Program-made: the position numbers and the translations under genes | From: Aspidiotus rigidus | Lineage: Eukaryota > Arthropoda > Insecta > Hemiptera > Diaspididae | NCBI GenBank assembly: GCA_035079385.1 | Contig: JAVHKY010000049.1 | Coordinates: 930,001 to 994,000 of the forward strand | Reading direction: 5' to 3' | DNA length: 64,000 nt | Notes under the pieces: model-generated | Seen by the model: only the letters and a program-made list of their open reading frames with translations | Told to the model about the DNA's origin: nothing | Databases searched by the model: none | Part shown: positions 13,917-27,491 of the stretch, piece by piece | How positions within the stretch are numbered: the stretch's first letter is position 1 | Layout of the letters: each line of letters begins with the position of its first letter

Positions 13917-14994
13917 GGATATTTTTTTAATCACATACGTCGAAAGTACGTTTATTTTAGACAGCGAAAACTTCCGTTTGTTAAACGTTTCACACCCTAA
14001 TGTCATCAATTTAGCCCAACAGTGGTGATAGAAACGAACTTTCGTACACTGTATCGACGCTTATGGAAATGCGATTTTTGTTCACTTTTGTTACCTATAA
14101 GTTGAGAAAAAATATGTAAATTACTGATCAGTAATAAAAATAAATTGTAACAAATAAATAACAAGTATATTTGTCTTTTCTCTCTAAATAAACAAATAAA
14201 ATAATCTGTCACTCCCTTGTATAAATATCTTGTGTAAATTTCGTTCTCAAAAGTTGTGCAATTGATTTATTCCTATACGGAAAATTGAAAGGTTAGGTTA
14301 ACACAGAAATGATCGCGCATTGATTTTCAACCAGTCTGTACAAAGAGTACATCCCCGTTATTAAACGGTCATTAAACCCTACTGAACCCTACGTATCCGT
14401 GTGATGTAAAGGCGTTCTTTTCTTCTCCTCAATGTGTATCTTTGGGATGTGTGTGGTCGATTTCTTCTGTCACGGTTAGTACAGGATCGATGCGTTTAAA
14501 AATAGAATACAGGTCAAGAAACCGTCTTCCTTTCCTCGTTCATCAGTTTTACCGATCATAGGATGTACTGTACCCCATCGGACCGTCGGACCACGAAAAA
14601 ATCAGCGGAGATTTTTTTTTTCTTTGCATTTCATAGCATATAGAGTACGTTTGTAGGATTTTCTAAAGTTTAATGTTTCTTTATATATGTGTAAGACGAC
14701 AATTAATTATATTCGCGAAATCTTTTATTCTTGATTTATGTGAGATACATAAATGGTGAAATAATGTTCCTTTACGGATGCAAAAAAATACAATCCAAAC
14801 TACAACCTATATCAATTACAAAGAAGCACGGAAGAACCGTACATACAGTATCAATACTTTAATTTTTATCAGGCCGAGTCGGACAGGATACGACAGTGAT
14901 GGAGCGTAGTGGGTAATGCAAGATGCATCGTGTATGCGTCTTTACATATGTATGTGTGTGCAAATTTTGTCCTGGGTCATTTTTAAGAAAAAAA
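13917..14994. other. no gene recognised
   Basis: AT-rich sequence with short non-homologous frames only. No repeat of note. Confidence 0.45.
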
Positions 14995-15545
14995 GATTCA
15001 TCCATTTATAAGAATATCAGTCTTAGAAGGCTGACAATAGATGGCAAAGTGAGCGAAAGATGTTGGTTCTAAAGAAGGAGAGAAATGGTGAGATCGAGAT
15101 ATTTGATGGAGAGACTATCTAGTTCTAGCGTGAAATGGATGTTCTGATGAATGGAATTTAAGTGAGAAAGAAGGGATTTGAGACCGGACGACACGCCATT
15201 CCAAATACAAAAAATGTTGTCAACAAAACGAAGCTAAAGAAGAATGTAAGGTTCAGGGAGAATTGTCCTGTTAGGAGATCCGATTCAAACTTGCCCATAA
15301 TAACGTTGGCGACGAGCGAAGAAGGAGGCGCGCCCATTTGAAAGCCATTGGGAAATTTGTAAAAAACATCCCAGTAAAGACACATTTTCTTGTTCAGATA
15401 TGAAGAGGTAGGGCGCGGAACTCGGAGATCATGATAAGATTGGAGGTGAGGAGATCCAGTATGCAGCCAATTTTCTGAGCGACCAGGTTATCATTGTGCT
15501 TGAAAGAAATGAGTGAGGAGTCTTGATGAAAGGAAGTGTCTTCTA
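14995..15545 (-). pseudogene. Penelope-like element reverse transcriptase fragment
   Basis: Read on the minus strand, the frames carry Penelope-like RT signatures. A motif B-like segment, FQMGAPPSSLVANVIMGKFE, is encoded near 15280-15350. After a frame change comes a motif C region reading RFVDNIF, where an active enzyme has YVDD. Next come FTLELDS...DLTISLL and a LING remnant near 14995-15010. Successive motifs lie in different frames with internal stops, and the second catalytic Asp is replaced by Asn, so the copy is dead. The N-terminal part and the GIY-YIG domain are missing. Confidence 0.75.
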
Positions 15546-15718
15546 CTTGAGAAGTGATTTAATGATACACTGAAAAAATCAAATTTGGGGTGTGGTAACT
15601 GTTTCCTCATACACTGTACTGGTTTCTATATTTTAGAGAAGGTTACCATCCACAAGGACTGTAGTCAATTTATTGTATACATTGAGTACATGAAGTTCAG
15701 GCACTGAGACTGCAAGAC

Positions 15719-15742
15719 ATTTTTTTTTTTTTTTTTTTTTTT
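15719..15742. repeat. poly(T) tract
   Basis: About 24 T in a row in otherwise unremarkable AT-rich DNA between the Penelope-like fragment and the ~160-bp array. Confidence 0.75.
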
Positions 15743-16049
15743 AGTACATATTGTTTGCGTTATTACCTACTAAATGTGAATGGAACAAATTGCAAAATTT
15801 TTAGAAATCCAACCTAAGTAAGGACGGGTACCATATGAGAGAAATTTTAGTTCATGGTACCTAATACTTAGTAGCTGAAACAAAATGAAGAGTTTTGTCC
15901 TGATTACAATATAGTAGTTAATGTAAATAGGAAACTAGACGATACTTCCAGGAATCAAACATAAACCTGAAACTATTCACACAAATAGTAAAACTTCTGG
16001 ATGAACAAATCTTTCTACACTGTACAATCATGGTTTGGCTAAAAATGAT

Positions 16050-19000
16050 TCTCTTGCTTTATTCTGGTCAATTTCTAGAAGCTATGTCATGACTTGGCGA
16101 AAATGAAGCTACTTGTAAAACCAAGATGAATTTCTCCAATAAATTATGGTTTAACTCTATATGTTCACCCATAATCTGCCTACTCTACTGTTACAGTTCA
16201 GCTGGGAATAATTCTGTCTCTTAAATCTGGTCAAGTACTAGCCCCTATGTCATTGCTTAGCAAAAATGAAGCCTCTAGTGAGACCAAGATGACTTTTTCC
16301 AATAAATTATGGGTTAATACTCTATGTTCAGCCATAATCCTACTATACTGTAATGTTGAAGTTTCGCTGGCAATAATAATGTTTCCCAATTCTGGCCAAA
16401 TACTAGTCCATATGTCACAGCTTGGTAAAAATGAAGCCTCTTGTAAAAGCCAGATGAATTTTTCCAATTAATTATGGCTTAACAATCTATGTTCACCCAT
16501 AATCTTCCTACTCTACTGTTGAAGTTTAGCTGAAAATAATACTGTTTCCAAATTCTAGTCAAGTACCAGTCCACATGTCATAGCTTGGCAAAAATTAAGC
16601 CTCTTGAAAAGTTAGATGAATTTTTCCCATAAATTATGGGTTAACACTCTATGTTCAGCCATAATCTTACTATACTGTAATGTTGAAGTTTAGCTGGAAA
16701 TAATACTGTGTCCCAATTCTGGTCAAATACTAGCCCATATCTCACGGCTTAACAAAAATGAAGCCTCTAGTGAGACCAAGATGAATTTTTCCAATAAATT
16801 ATGGGTCAACACTCTATGTTCACCCATAATCCTTGTACTGTATTGTTGCAGTTCAGCTGGAAATAAGTCTATTTCTCAATTCTGGGCAAGTACTAGTCCC
16901 TATGTCAGAGCTTAGCAAAAATGAAGCCTTTTTGTAAAAGCCAGATGAAGTTTTCCAAAAAATTATTGGTTAACACTCTATGTTCACCAATAATCTTCCT
17001 ACTGTACGGTTAGAGTTCAGCTGGGAATCATTCTGTTTCCTAATTCTCGTCAAGTACTAGTCCCTATGTCATAGCTTAGCAAAAATGAAGTCTCTTGTAA
17101 GACCGAAATGAATTTTTCCAATAAATTATGAGTTAACATTCCATGTTCACCCATAATCTTTGTACTGTACTGTTGCAGTTCAGCTGGAAATAAGTCTATT
17201 TCTCAATTCTGGTCAAGTACCGGGCCACATGTTGTAGCTTGGCAAAAAAAAAGCCTCTTGAAAAGTTAGATTAATTTTTCCCATAAATTATGGGTTAACA
17301 CTCTCTGTTCGCCCATATTCTTCCTGCTCTACTGTTACAGTTCAGCTGGGAATAATTCTATATCCCAATTTGTGACAAGCACTAGTGCCTATGTCAGAGC
17401 TTAGGAAAAATGAAGCCTCTTGTAAAACCCAAATGAATTTTTCTAATAAATTATGGGTTAATACTCTATGTTCAGCCATATTCTTACTATACTGTAATGT
17501 TGAAGTTTAGCTGGAAATAATACTGTGTCCCAATTCTGGTCAAATACTAGTCCATATGTCACAGCTTGGCAAAAACGAAGCCTATTTTAAAAGCCAGATG
17601 AATTTTTCCAATTAATTATGGGTTAATACTCTATGTTCACCCATAATCTTCCTACTCTAATGTTACAGTTCCGGTGGGAATAATTCTGCCTCTTAATTCT
17701 GGTCAAGTACAAGTCCCAGTGTCAAATCTTAGCAATAATGAAGACTCTTGTAAGACCAACAATAATGAAGACTCTTGTAAGACGAAGATGAATTTTTCCA
17801 ATAAATTATGGTTTAAAACCTTCATGTTCACCCATAATCTTCCTACTTTACTGTTACAGTTCAGCTGGGAATAATTCTGTCTCTTAATTCTGGTCAAGTA
17901 AAAGTCCCTATGTCCATACTTAGCAAAAATGAAGGCTCTTGTGAGACAAGATGTATTTTTCCAATAAATTATGGTTAAGCACCTTCATATTCACATATCA
18001 GGGCCTGTCACCCATAATCTTTCTACTGTAATATTGAAGTTTAGCTGAAAATAATACTATTCCCCAATTCTGGTCAAGTACTAGGCCCTATATCATTGCT
18101 TAGAAAAAATGGAGCCTCTAGTGAGACCAAGATAAATTTTTCTAATAAATTATGGGTTAAAACTCTATGTTCAGCCATAATATTACTATACTGTAATATT
18201 GAAGTTCAGCTGGAAATAATACTATTTCCCAATTCTGTCCAAATACTAGTCCTTATGTCACAGCTTGGTAAAAATGGAACCTCTTGTAAAAGCCAGTTAA
18301 ATTTTTCCAATAAATTATGAGTTAACAATCTATGTTCACCCATAATCTTCCTACTGTACTGTTACAGTTCAGCCGGGAATAATTCTGTTTCCTAATTCTG
18401 GTCTAGTACTAGTTCCTATGTCATAGCTTAGCAAAAATGAAGTCTCTTGTAAGACCGAGATGAATTTTTCCAATAAATTATGACGTAGGGTCTCGTACTA
18501 GACCAGAATTGGTAAACAGTATTATTTTCAGCTAAAGTTCAACATTACAGTAGAAAGATTATGGGTGAACATGGAGTGTTGACCCATAATTTATTGGAAA
18601 AACTCATCTTAGTCTTACAAGAGACCTCATTTTTGCCAAGCTATGACATAGGAACTAGTACTAGACCAGAATTAGGAGATAGAATTATTCCCGGCTGAAC
18701 TGTAACAGTACAGTAGGAAGATTATGGGTGAACATAAATTGTTAACCCATAATTTATTGGAAAAATTCATCTGGCTTTTCAAGAGGCTCCATTTTTACCA
18801 AGCTGTGACATATGGACTAGTATTTGACCAGAATTGGGAAACAGTATTATTTCCAGCTGAACTTCAACATTACAGTATAGTAAGATTATGGGTGAACATA
18901 GAATGTTCACCTATAATTTATTGGAAAAATTTATCTTGGTCTCACTAGAGGCTCCATTTTGATAAGCAATGAAACGGGGGCTCGTACTTGACCAGAATTG

Positions 19001-21196
19001 AGAAACAGTATTATTTTCAGCTAAACTTCAATATTACAGTAGAAAGACTATGGGTGACAGGCCCTGATAGGTGAACATGAAGGTATTAAACCATAATTTA
19101 TTGGAAAAATTCATCTTGGTCTTACAAGGGACTTCATTTTCGCTGAGATTTGACATAGGGACTTGTACTTGACCAGAATTAGGAGACAGAATTATTCCCA
19201 GCTGAACTATAACAGTACAGTAGGAAGATTATGGGTGAACATAGAGTGTTAACCAATAATTTTTTGGATAACTTCATCTGGCTTTTACAAAAGGCTTCAT
19301 TTTTGCTAAGCTCTGACATAGGGACTAGTACTTGCCCAGAATTGAGAAATAGACTTATTTCCAGCTGAACTGCAACAGTACAGTACAAAGATTATGGGTG
19401 AACATAGAGTGTTAACCTATAATTGATTGGAAAAATTCATCTTGGTCTCACTAGAGGCTTCATTTTTGTTAAGCCATGACGAAGGGACTTGTACTTGACC
19501 AGAATTGGTAAACAGTATTATTTTCAGCCAAACTTCAACATTACAGTAGAAAGATTATGGGTGAACATGTTTATCAAAGTGAAGCCTCTAGTGAGACCAA
19601 GATGAAGTTTTCCAAAAAATTATTGGTCAACACTCCATGTTCATCCATAATCTTCCTACTGTACGGTTACAGTTCAGCTGGGAATAATTCTGTTTCCTAA
19701 TTCTTGTCAAGTACTAGTCCCTATGTCATACCTTAGCAAAAATGAAGTCTCTTGTAAGACCGAGATGAATTTTTCCAATAAATTATGGTTTAACACTCCA
19801 CGTTCACCCATCAGGGCCTGTCACCCATAATCTTTCTACTGTAATGTTGAAGTTCAGCTGAAAATGATACTGTTTCTCAATTCTGGTCATATACGAGTCC
19901 CTATGTCAAGGCTTAACAAAAATGAAGTCTCTAGTGAGACCAAGATGAATTTTCCCAATAAATTATGGTTTAACACTCTACGTTCACCCATCAGTGCCTG
20001 TCACCCATAATCATTCTACTGTAATGTTGAAGTTTAGCTGAAAATAATACTGTTTCCCAATTCTGGTCATGTACAAGTCCCTATGTCAGAGCTTAGCAAA
20101 AATGAAGCCTTTTGTAAAAGCCAGATGAAGTTTTCCAAAAAATTATTGGTCAACACTCCATGTTCATCCATAATCTTCCTACTGTACGGTTACAGTTCAG
20201 CTGGGAATAATTCTGTTTCCTAATTCTTGTCAAGTACTAGTCCCTATGTCATACCTTAGCAAAAATGAAGTCTCTTGTAAGACCGAGATGAATTTTTCCA
20301 ATAAATTATGGTTTAACACTCCACGTTCACCCATCAGGGCCTGTCACCCATAATCTTTCTACTGTAATGTTGAAGTTCAGCTGAAAATGATACTGTTTCT
20401 CAATTCTGGTCATATACGAGTCCCTATGTCAAGGCTTAACAAAAATGAAGTCTCTAGTGAGACCAAGATGAATTTTCCCAATAAATTATGGTTTAACACT
20501 CTACGTTCACCCATCAGTGCCTGTCACCCATAATCATTCTACTGTAATGTTGAAGTTTAGCTGAAAATAATACTGTTTCCCAATTCTGGTCATGTACAAG
20601 TCCCTATGTCAGAGCTTAGCAAAAATGAAGCCTTTTGTAAAAGCCAGATGAAGTTTTCCAAAAAATTATTGGTCAACACTCCATGTTCATCCATAATCTT
20701 CCTACTGTACGGTTACAGTTCAGCTGGGAATAATTCTGTTTCCTAATTCTTGTCAAGTACTAGTCCCTATGTCATACCTTAGCAAAAATGAAGTCTCTTG
20801 TAAGACCGAGATGAATTTTTCCAATAAATTATGGTTTAACACTCCACGTTCACCCATCAGGGCCTGTCACCCATAATCTTTCTACTGTAATGTTGAAGTT
20901 CAGCTGAAAATGATACTGTTTCTCAATTCTGGTCATATACGAGTCCCTATGTCAAGGCTTAACAAAAATGAAGTCTCTAGTGAGACCAAGATGAATTTTC
21001 CCAATAAATTATGGTTTAACACTCTACGTTCACCCATCAGTGCCTGTCACCCATAATCATTCTACTGTAATGTTGAAGTTTAGCTGAAAATAATACTGTT
21101 TCCCAATTCTGGTCATGTACAAGTCCCTATGTCATAGCTTAGCAAAAATGAAGTCCCTTGTAAGACCAAGATGAAATTTTCCAATAAATTATGGGT
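16050..21196. repeat. tandem array of a ~160-bp repeat with internal inversion
   Basis: Blocks such as ctatgtcatagcttagcaaa, tttttccaataaattatggg, gttcacccataatcttccta and cagttcagctgggaataatt recur every ~160-165 bp. Orientation is forward from 16050 to about 18486, reversed from about 18487 to 19570, and forward again to the junction with a Penelope-like fragment at about 21197. Units differ by several percent to tens of percent, so this array is older than the 495-bp satellite except in its last 1.6 kb. Some units carry an extra cagggcctgtcacccataat insertion. Confidence 0.9.
19601..21169 (+). repeat. 523-bp higher-order repeat, three copies
   Basis: The landmark gatgaagttttccaaaaaat starts at 19601, 20124 and 20647, exactly 523 bp apart each time. 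The intervening sequence appears almost identical, and each copy comprises about three ~160-bp units plus the cagggcctgtcaccc insertion. Near-identity against a diverged background means recent local amplification. Confidence 0.9.
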
Positions 21197-22007
21197 AAAA
21201 CACCAGGCCAGAGTGAAGGGGGTCAGTGTCGATGTTGATGTGATGGTTTGGAGGAAACTCACAAGGAGCATTCTGGATTCCATCACTTTTTCTCCCCACA
21301 GATGTGATCCGTGATGTTTGTATGTGTTGGATCTGTCCCCCATTTCCTGGGGAAGTCCTCCCCCCAATTTGCTCAGACCTTGCGCCCATAGGGCTTCAGT
21401 CCATTGTTTTACAAGCCTACCTCATGTTAAGGGTTGCTTGTGAGGCTGATTAACCCCGTTCTCGTTGATGAGGGCGTGGTCTTTACAAGGTGGAATGTAG
21501 TGATGGTAGAGGCTTTTATATTGGTGAGACCAGCCGCCAAATGAAGGTGGGAGGAGCTGAGCACCTGAAGTCTTGAAATAAGGGAGACCTAGGGGAGTTA
21601 GCTTTTGCTGATAATTTAATATAGCGGCCACAGTTTCCGTGAGGGATCGGAAAGGCTCCTCCATTAGGAGAACTCCTACCGTAAGTGCTTGAGCATAATT
21701 ATAAAGATAATGCGTGATCTCAATACCAATGACATTACTGTAATTGAATCGTAGATCCCGGAAGATGGCCTGATTGAACTGGTTTATGATTCATAGCGGG
21801 ATTTCTCGTTTGGTCAATCTTAATACCTTCTTTCTCTCCTCCGTTTGTCAGTTGCTTTCATTTTAGTCCGGAAGATAGTTTATTCACTGAAAGCGCGCGT
21901 TGTTTTAATTTTTTCGACGGTTTGCATTGTTTAGTCTCCCTTTGGAGTATTATTATTTTCGCTATTATTATGGATAACCGTAACTTAGAAGAACGTATTC
22001 GTTTAAT
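21197..22007 (+). pseudogene. 5'-truncated, decayed Penelope-like element copy
   Basis: From aaacaccaggccagagtg onward this matches the C-terminal half and 3' tail of the element at 38.1-39.8 kb. It includes the region encoding KHLARVNGVNVDVDVMVRRK, the GIY-YIG segment (ttttatattggtgagaccagc at about 21507) and the tail ending gtttaat at 22001-22007. Small deletions and frameshifts disrupt the frame, so it cannot encode an intact endonuclease. Its 5' end abuts the ~160-bp repeat directly, which is typical of 5' truncation during target-primed reverse transcription. Its 3' terminus coincides with that of the larger copy. Confidence 0.85.
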
Positions 22008-22345
22008 TTTCCCCCTTCCTATCATATATAGCTCGAGAGTAGAAATTTTTCCAAGTTTTTAGCCGGACAGCGCAAGGCAAATTTCTAAAAAACCTCCCAT
22101 GGAACAAGTTCTCTGTTAAATATTTTGACTCTCGAACTATAATGTACTAGGCTCATAGTTGGTCTAGGCCTTCTTGAATTCTCGATACCAAATCCAATTT
22201 GACTCATAAAGTAGGTTCCCAGCGTTCCTCGTTCAACTTCGTTAAGGAGCCGTCGTTTTTTTTTTTCAGTTTCTTTCTTTATGTGATAGGAAGTAATTTT
22301 TTTTCCAATTTCCAAGTCCCCCTCGTATCATATATAGCAGGGTGC
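22008..22345. repeat. dispersed repeat module next to the Penelope-like tail
   Basis: It contains one reverse-orientation unit of the 45-bp minisatellite (cctatcatatatagctcgag, about 22018). It also carries a module reading tactaggctcatagttggtc through gactcataaagtaggttccc, with a second partial minisatellite unit near 22316-22340. The same module recurs at about 40030-40142 and 41025-41142. It is probably a part of one larger dispersed element. Confidence 0.7.
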
Positions 22346-23599
22346 TTGGGTGTATCCAGTATAACCGAAAAGACAGCCCTTTGAGTAACTAGATATACAA
22401 TGCTTCATATAGTAATTGGCTTATCCTCTTCGATGAGCCAGATTATGCAAGATGTCAAATACTACAAAGGATTCATTGTACGTATTCCAGTACTTTTTAA
22501 TAATTTCACCTCCTCGATGGCAAAATACAAGTCAGTAAGTGTTTTATCATAAAATCCTGTCACTACTGGTACTAAGGAAAGATGAGTGAACCTCACTCAA
22601 CCTGTATCTTCATTCAATAATCATTCATTAAAACATTTTTTTTCCTTATATTTTTTTTTGTGATAGAAAAAATGTTTGAAACTTGTAGGTACATGAACCT
22701 ATTTAAAATAAACGGATGCGTCTTTACTGTATTTCTTTTAGAAATTTTTCGGTTGTTTTTCAATGCCTAGGTAATTTATAAACTCTCTAGGCGCGTTGTA
22801 CACGGTCTAGGAAGTTTGTAAAATAGAAGAGTTGGATTTACAAACTGCCGGTCGACATATTATACAATATTCTTACGGGCAACAATTATCAACTTGAATA
22901 GGTACTGAAGAAAATTTTCTGTAATGTGAAAAAGTATGTGGTGGGTGCGCTATGAATATATTGCTATCTGTCTATCCCTCAAAATCATACAAAGTGCTTA
23001 TTGTACTTGAGAAGTTCTTGATAAAATTAGAAAGCGTTTGATACTAGGTAATGACTCATTTTTCAACTGCTCATTTAGCACAGTCACATAATTGTCTTTT
23101 TTAAAAATAGGTGTGAACTACGTTTATATCAATCAACTTTCTATCAACATAGGAAATCTCATTTACCTACTTCACTGAGTAAATAAACTTTTGAAAGAGA
23201 AAAAAATGATAATGCAAATGAAGAATACTACTCAATTATAGGTTCATTTGATTTTATATTTGAAATTCTGTGAACTACAGGAGAAGTACACGCAAAATAA
23301 GTTTATACTATTATGTGAAATTGTGGTATGACAATCTATCAAAATGATAACGTTCTCTTCCATCGGACTACTCGCGTTGCAGCCAATGTTCTTGTGGTAC
23401 ACATTGCTGACTGCATGGTCATCATTAATTCGGTTGTCATAGATCAAGGAAATCCTGAAAAGGTTGATTTCATGATTAAAATAATAAAGATAGTGACAAT
23501 ACGAGCAATAAACAATTTAATAATAAAATGCAAGAAATTTTTCACTTGTTGGGAGATATTACAATTACAAAGAAATTGTCTGAAGAACAACACATAAAG
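22346..23599. other. no gene recognised
   Basis: AT-rich with short frames only. The minus-strand 110-codon frame overlapping 23444-23776 is antisense to a Gypsy remnant and has no recognisable domain. Confidence 0.45.
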
Positions 23600-24095
23600 A
23601 CAACTGGGTGTAAATCCGAGGCCGACGGTATAATTGAAATAAGCAGTCTGAAATAGGGAATTATTGAGACTTCGCGCCGCCCCTAAAGACAATTCACAGA
23701 CATCTTGTGCGGAGTTTGCTTCGGAAATCACCCTAAGGCTACATGGGGATTTCATAAAAAATATGGAGGAGGGCAAGATAGTTGACTTTCATGAGTATGT
23801 CTAAAAATTTTGCCACGCCTTCCAAAATTTACACCCAGTTTTCCTCAACATCTGCAAAGGGAAGAAAAATATTTGTCCATTCAGATCTTAAGGATGTAAC
23901 ACATGTTTACGTAAGAGTAGGAAGAGTCCAACGCCCGCTTGAAACACCATACAAAGGACCATTTTGAGTACTTAAACAATTTAGAAAAAAAAAATGGTTG
24001 GGAATAAAAATTGGAGATGAGGAAGAAGACATTTCAATAAAGAAAACGCATCTTCGTCATTATGTGTATACCATAATCTCAGTTCTCCTGTAACA
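23600..24095 (+). pseudogene. Ty3/Gypsy-type polyprotein C-terminal (integrase tail) remnant
   Basis: Plus-strand frames read in order: a KSEADGIIE-like stretch, an AEF..EITLRLHGDF stretch resembling the AELVYGTTLRLPGEFF region that ends integrase cores in insect Gypsy elements, then FVHSDLKDVTHVYVRVGRVQ and RPLETPYKGPF. The last two match the usual DLK.CTHVF.R...V..PL..PY.GPF tail. Frames change and stops interrupt, so this is a decayed fragment. I saw no LTRs, protease, RT or RNase H around it. Confidence 0.7.
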
Positions 24096-27000
24096 GCCAC
24101 CCACATTTTGCAAGCCTATCTTCAGGTCCTCTCTGCCGGACCCATCAGATTTTACCATCAATTTAAACAACTCTCGCCGATGACCTCAATCCATTCAAAA
24201 CAACATCTCTCATCTAAACACAGGAAATTAGATCCAACGCATCTATATTTGATTCACCATCAAGCTTAAAACCCAAATACAGGCGAGAACTTGTAAAATT
24301 GAAAAAAAAAAAAAAAAAAAAAATGAAAAAGGCTTCGCCCGGACAGAAGTTACTGAAGAGAGTACATTTTACTTTTTGAGTACACTGTATTCTTGAGTTT
24401 CATCATACTTTTACGAATAAAATAATTAACTGCTGCCAGTACAATGATAAACAATCTGGAACAATTTAATATTGAAACAACGCAAGATCTAGTGTTTTTA
24501 CCTATATTTAATTGAAATTTCAGGTATGGAAGGTGGAACTCCAATTAGAACTGCAGACCAGCTAAAATTATTTTCAATTTTGATGGAGAGGAAGCAGAAT
24601 TTCCATACGGGGAAAACAAAGTAAAGATGCACAATTGAGATACAGACAACATTAATGCAAATAATGAAAAAATGAAAACAGTAATTGAATACACATAACT
24701 AGGGCAAATTTTTTCTTCTGAAAACTGAACGTAAAAAACCAGTTCACGTATATGGGAAAGAGTTAGATATTAACGTGATGAAACAATCAAATTACCATAA
24801 AACTTTCAAGATTGGTTGACTCCAAACTGAAAAAAATTCAATAACAAATTAATATTTAGCCTTCGAATGGCATTGCAAACAGCACAGCAGAAACGAAAAA
24901 CCAATTCGAATTTTTCATCAAAATTTTATAAACTTTGTAGGTGCATCGATCTACAAATAAACACCATCAAACAGACGAAATAAGACACAAAAAATCAATC
25001 CTTGAAAACTGGCAAGTGTGAGGAGTAAAATCAACCCGCAAGGTAGGGTATGAATTGAAAACCGATCCTCGTTATTATCCATTACTAAAAATTCTTCAAG
25101 GTAAGGGTTTCAAGAAAGTGACCTGTAAATGATGAGTGAACGCGATCAAGAGAAACCGACTCCCCTTGGATGTTACTAAAAATATTCTCTTTGAACGAGA
25201 TTTTAAGAGGAAGCCTAAATTCTTTTTTCTAGCAAAAATTCGTGAATAGTATAGAATGACGCCCAAGTTTTGTAGATTAGGCTTGGGATCCAATAAAATT
25301 ACCAAACACGTCACCCAATCACAGACTCAACTTTTCCATGAGAACGCCGATAAGTGGGAAAAAGAGAAATAATAATAAGTCAACAGTATCAGTAATAATA
25401 TTTTGGAATTTCTCACTTTTCTCACTCGGACTTGTGATGGATTGTCTCTCATCCTCACATTGATACCACAAACATGGGTCAATATATCGCCTTCTTCATT
25501 ATCATGAAATTCGACCTGAAAGCTAGTGTCCGCTCTCGAACTCTTGGGTTTTTAGATATTTTCTGTTTCGTAAGTTCTTTTTGTTTTTCACAGTTGCTCC
25601 AATTCTCCATATCGAGCAGATCGTTTGGCATATCTTCGTTCGATTTCTCAGGTGTACAATCTTCCCTGATGAGTTTAAAATCCTATCAAATCGCAAACTG
25701 AATAGTGAAATAATCATATCCCTTTTGAAGCACTACGACAACAAACTCTATGAGTAGGGTTCGAGATGAAATTGAAGGCTTTCTCGTTGAAAGTTTCTTG
25801 TTTTCAAACTCACCTCGGATAAACGACTTTTTAATCAATGCATATTAGGTACATCTCTTGTCTCCAACTTTGTCATAAACGTGCTTGTCACTGTCTTCCT
25901 TGTTTTCCTCAAAGTGCACATCGATACCGTAGGTGTTGAGGTATGCATTTTCATCTTTAATTCAAGGATTACAATCAATACTTGATATCGAAGGCCAATT
26001 ATTAATAACTTTTGTAGACTTACGAGCTATCTATATTTTGGACCATTTCTTGGACGTACATGTTTGTGTACCAAAACTAAAACATCAATCTCGCATAATT
26101 TTGTCAACTGTTTTGCATTTCTTGTACGCGTGCACTTAAATGGATTATACATCTGGTGTTCGCTTGATTGGTTGTCAAATCTAAACGACTGCAGGTATCG
26201 CGCGAGTTGTTTCCTAAAAGTAATAGTATTGAATGATGAATGTTGATTCTTCGAATCATTAAAATAACTTACTAATTATTACAAGGCGTGGACGTACATG
26301 CATCTATACCAGATGTGATGGGCTGTAGCTAATACGGCATCCGATTTCACATAAATTTATCTAGTAATATGAAAGAACTTGGATACGAAATCCAAACGAC
26401 TGCCGGATATCGGCAGTCGGTATCGAGCTGAAAGAAAATGGCGCCATTGTGAGAATCAACAAGCTAATAATTTTAATAATAAACAAAATTAGGAAGAAAA
26501 AGAAATGTTTGCAATGACATCGTGTTTCAAACAATTTCTATTATATTATTTACTTTTTTTTTCTGTTCAATCATACTTGGCATACTGGTGGACCTTGCAT
26601 TAAGTGGCACTTTCAAATTTACAACATTGGTGGCACTGGTACGTTCGTATCAGTAAGTCTTATAAAATGTATGACGTCATTGACCCGAAATGAACAGCGG
26701 ATGTATTTATGCGTCTGCGGATGCTGCATCAGCTGATGCGTATCATAAAGAAGGAGATACAAAGGTATTTTGTTTACTTGTCAATTTTGCAGTAAATATT
26801 TCTCGAGAATTTCTCGTTTGGAGAGAAAACATATTTTCTCGTCTGAATCAATTCTGTACGGGTGCGCTTTTCAGCGTTCTCATCAGTTCAATTTTCGGAT
26901 CACACCACTCTACAGGTAATGTGTAGGTATTATTATATTTTACGTCGCTGTAAATGTAAGTTGCTTCACGGTACGCTTACGGCTAATGGAGACTAGGGAT

Positions 27001-27275
27001 TCTGGGCCACGCAACGGTTTTTGATATTTACGATTTTAACCCCATACATTATTCATTATTTACCGAGTTAGTTTAAAGGCAACATATTTGTACTTTCACC
27101 ATTTACTACCGTGAAATTATCGTACGTGCGGAACAATAATATTATTTTAAATTGTGTCATTCTGAGAAATTTGATTCAAAATTGAGATACATAGTCAGTT
27201 TATGCCCATACTACTGATCTAACATCAGTTGGAGTACGATTATATCGGAGGGAAATATTACTAAAATTAAATAAA
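24096..27275. other. no gene recognised; A-tract at 24300
   Basis: About 23 A at 24301-24323 could be a retroposon tail. The rest holds only short, non-homologous frames. A CAG|GTAATG site at about 26913-26921 could be the donor of a 5' untranslated exon of the RAB3IP-like gene downstream, but nothing confirms it. Confidence 0.4.
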
Positions 27276-27491
27276 TTTCATAAATGAACCACAATAAAGT
27301 CGAAAATGATAACCTTTATTTATTTCGATTATCAATGTTCTAGGTTCATTAAATCTGATACCAAAGTCAAACAAATTGTATAATGACTGCTTCACAATGG
27401 CTGGAACGCAAGCCGTAGATTGAGTAAGTGGTCGTTCATGAATGGATCTATTATGTAAAGGATTCTTTGTTGTGGTACCTCGCGTCAATTC
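27276..27491 (-). other. possible minus-strand exon of an unknown gene
   Basis: On the minus strand an acceptor-like ttatttccag precedes a frame that stays open for about 70 codons and ends in a stop near 27267. The peptide includes LTRGTTTKNPLHN and FGIRFNEPRTLIIEINKG. It looks like coding sequence in composition and is preceded by a good splice acceptor, but I recognise no family and see no partner exons. It may be a chance frame. Confidence 0.25.

Noticed and set aside
3373..21196. CRISPR-like array
   Set aside because: Repeats are 160 or 495 bp, contiguous without spacers, and the DNA is eukaryotic.
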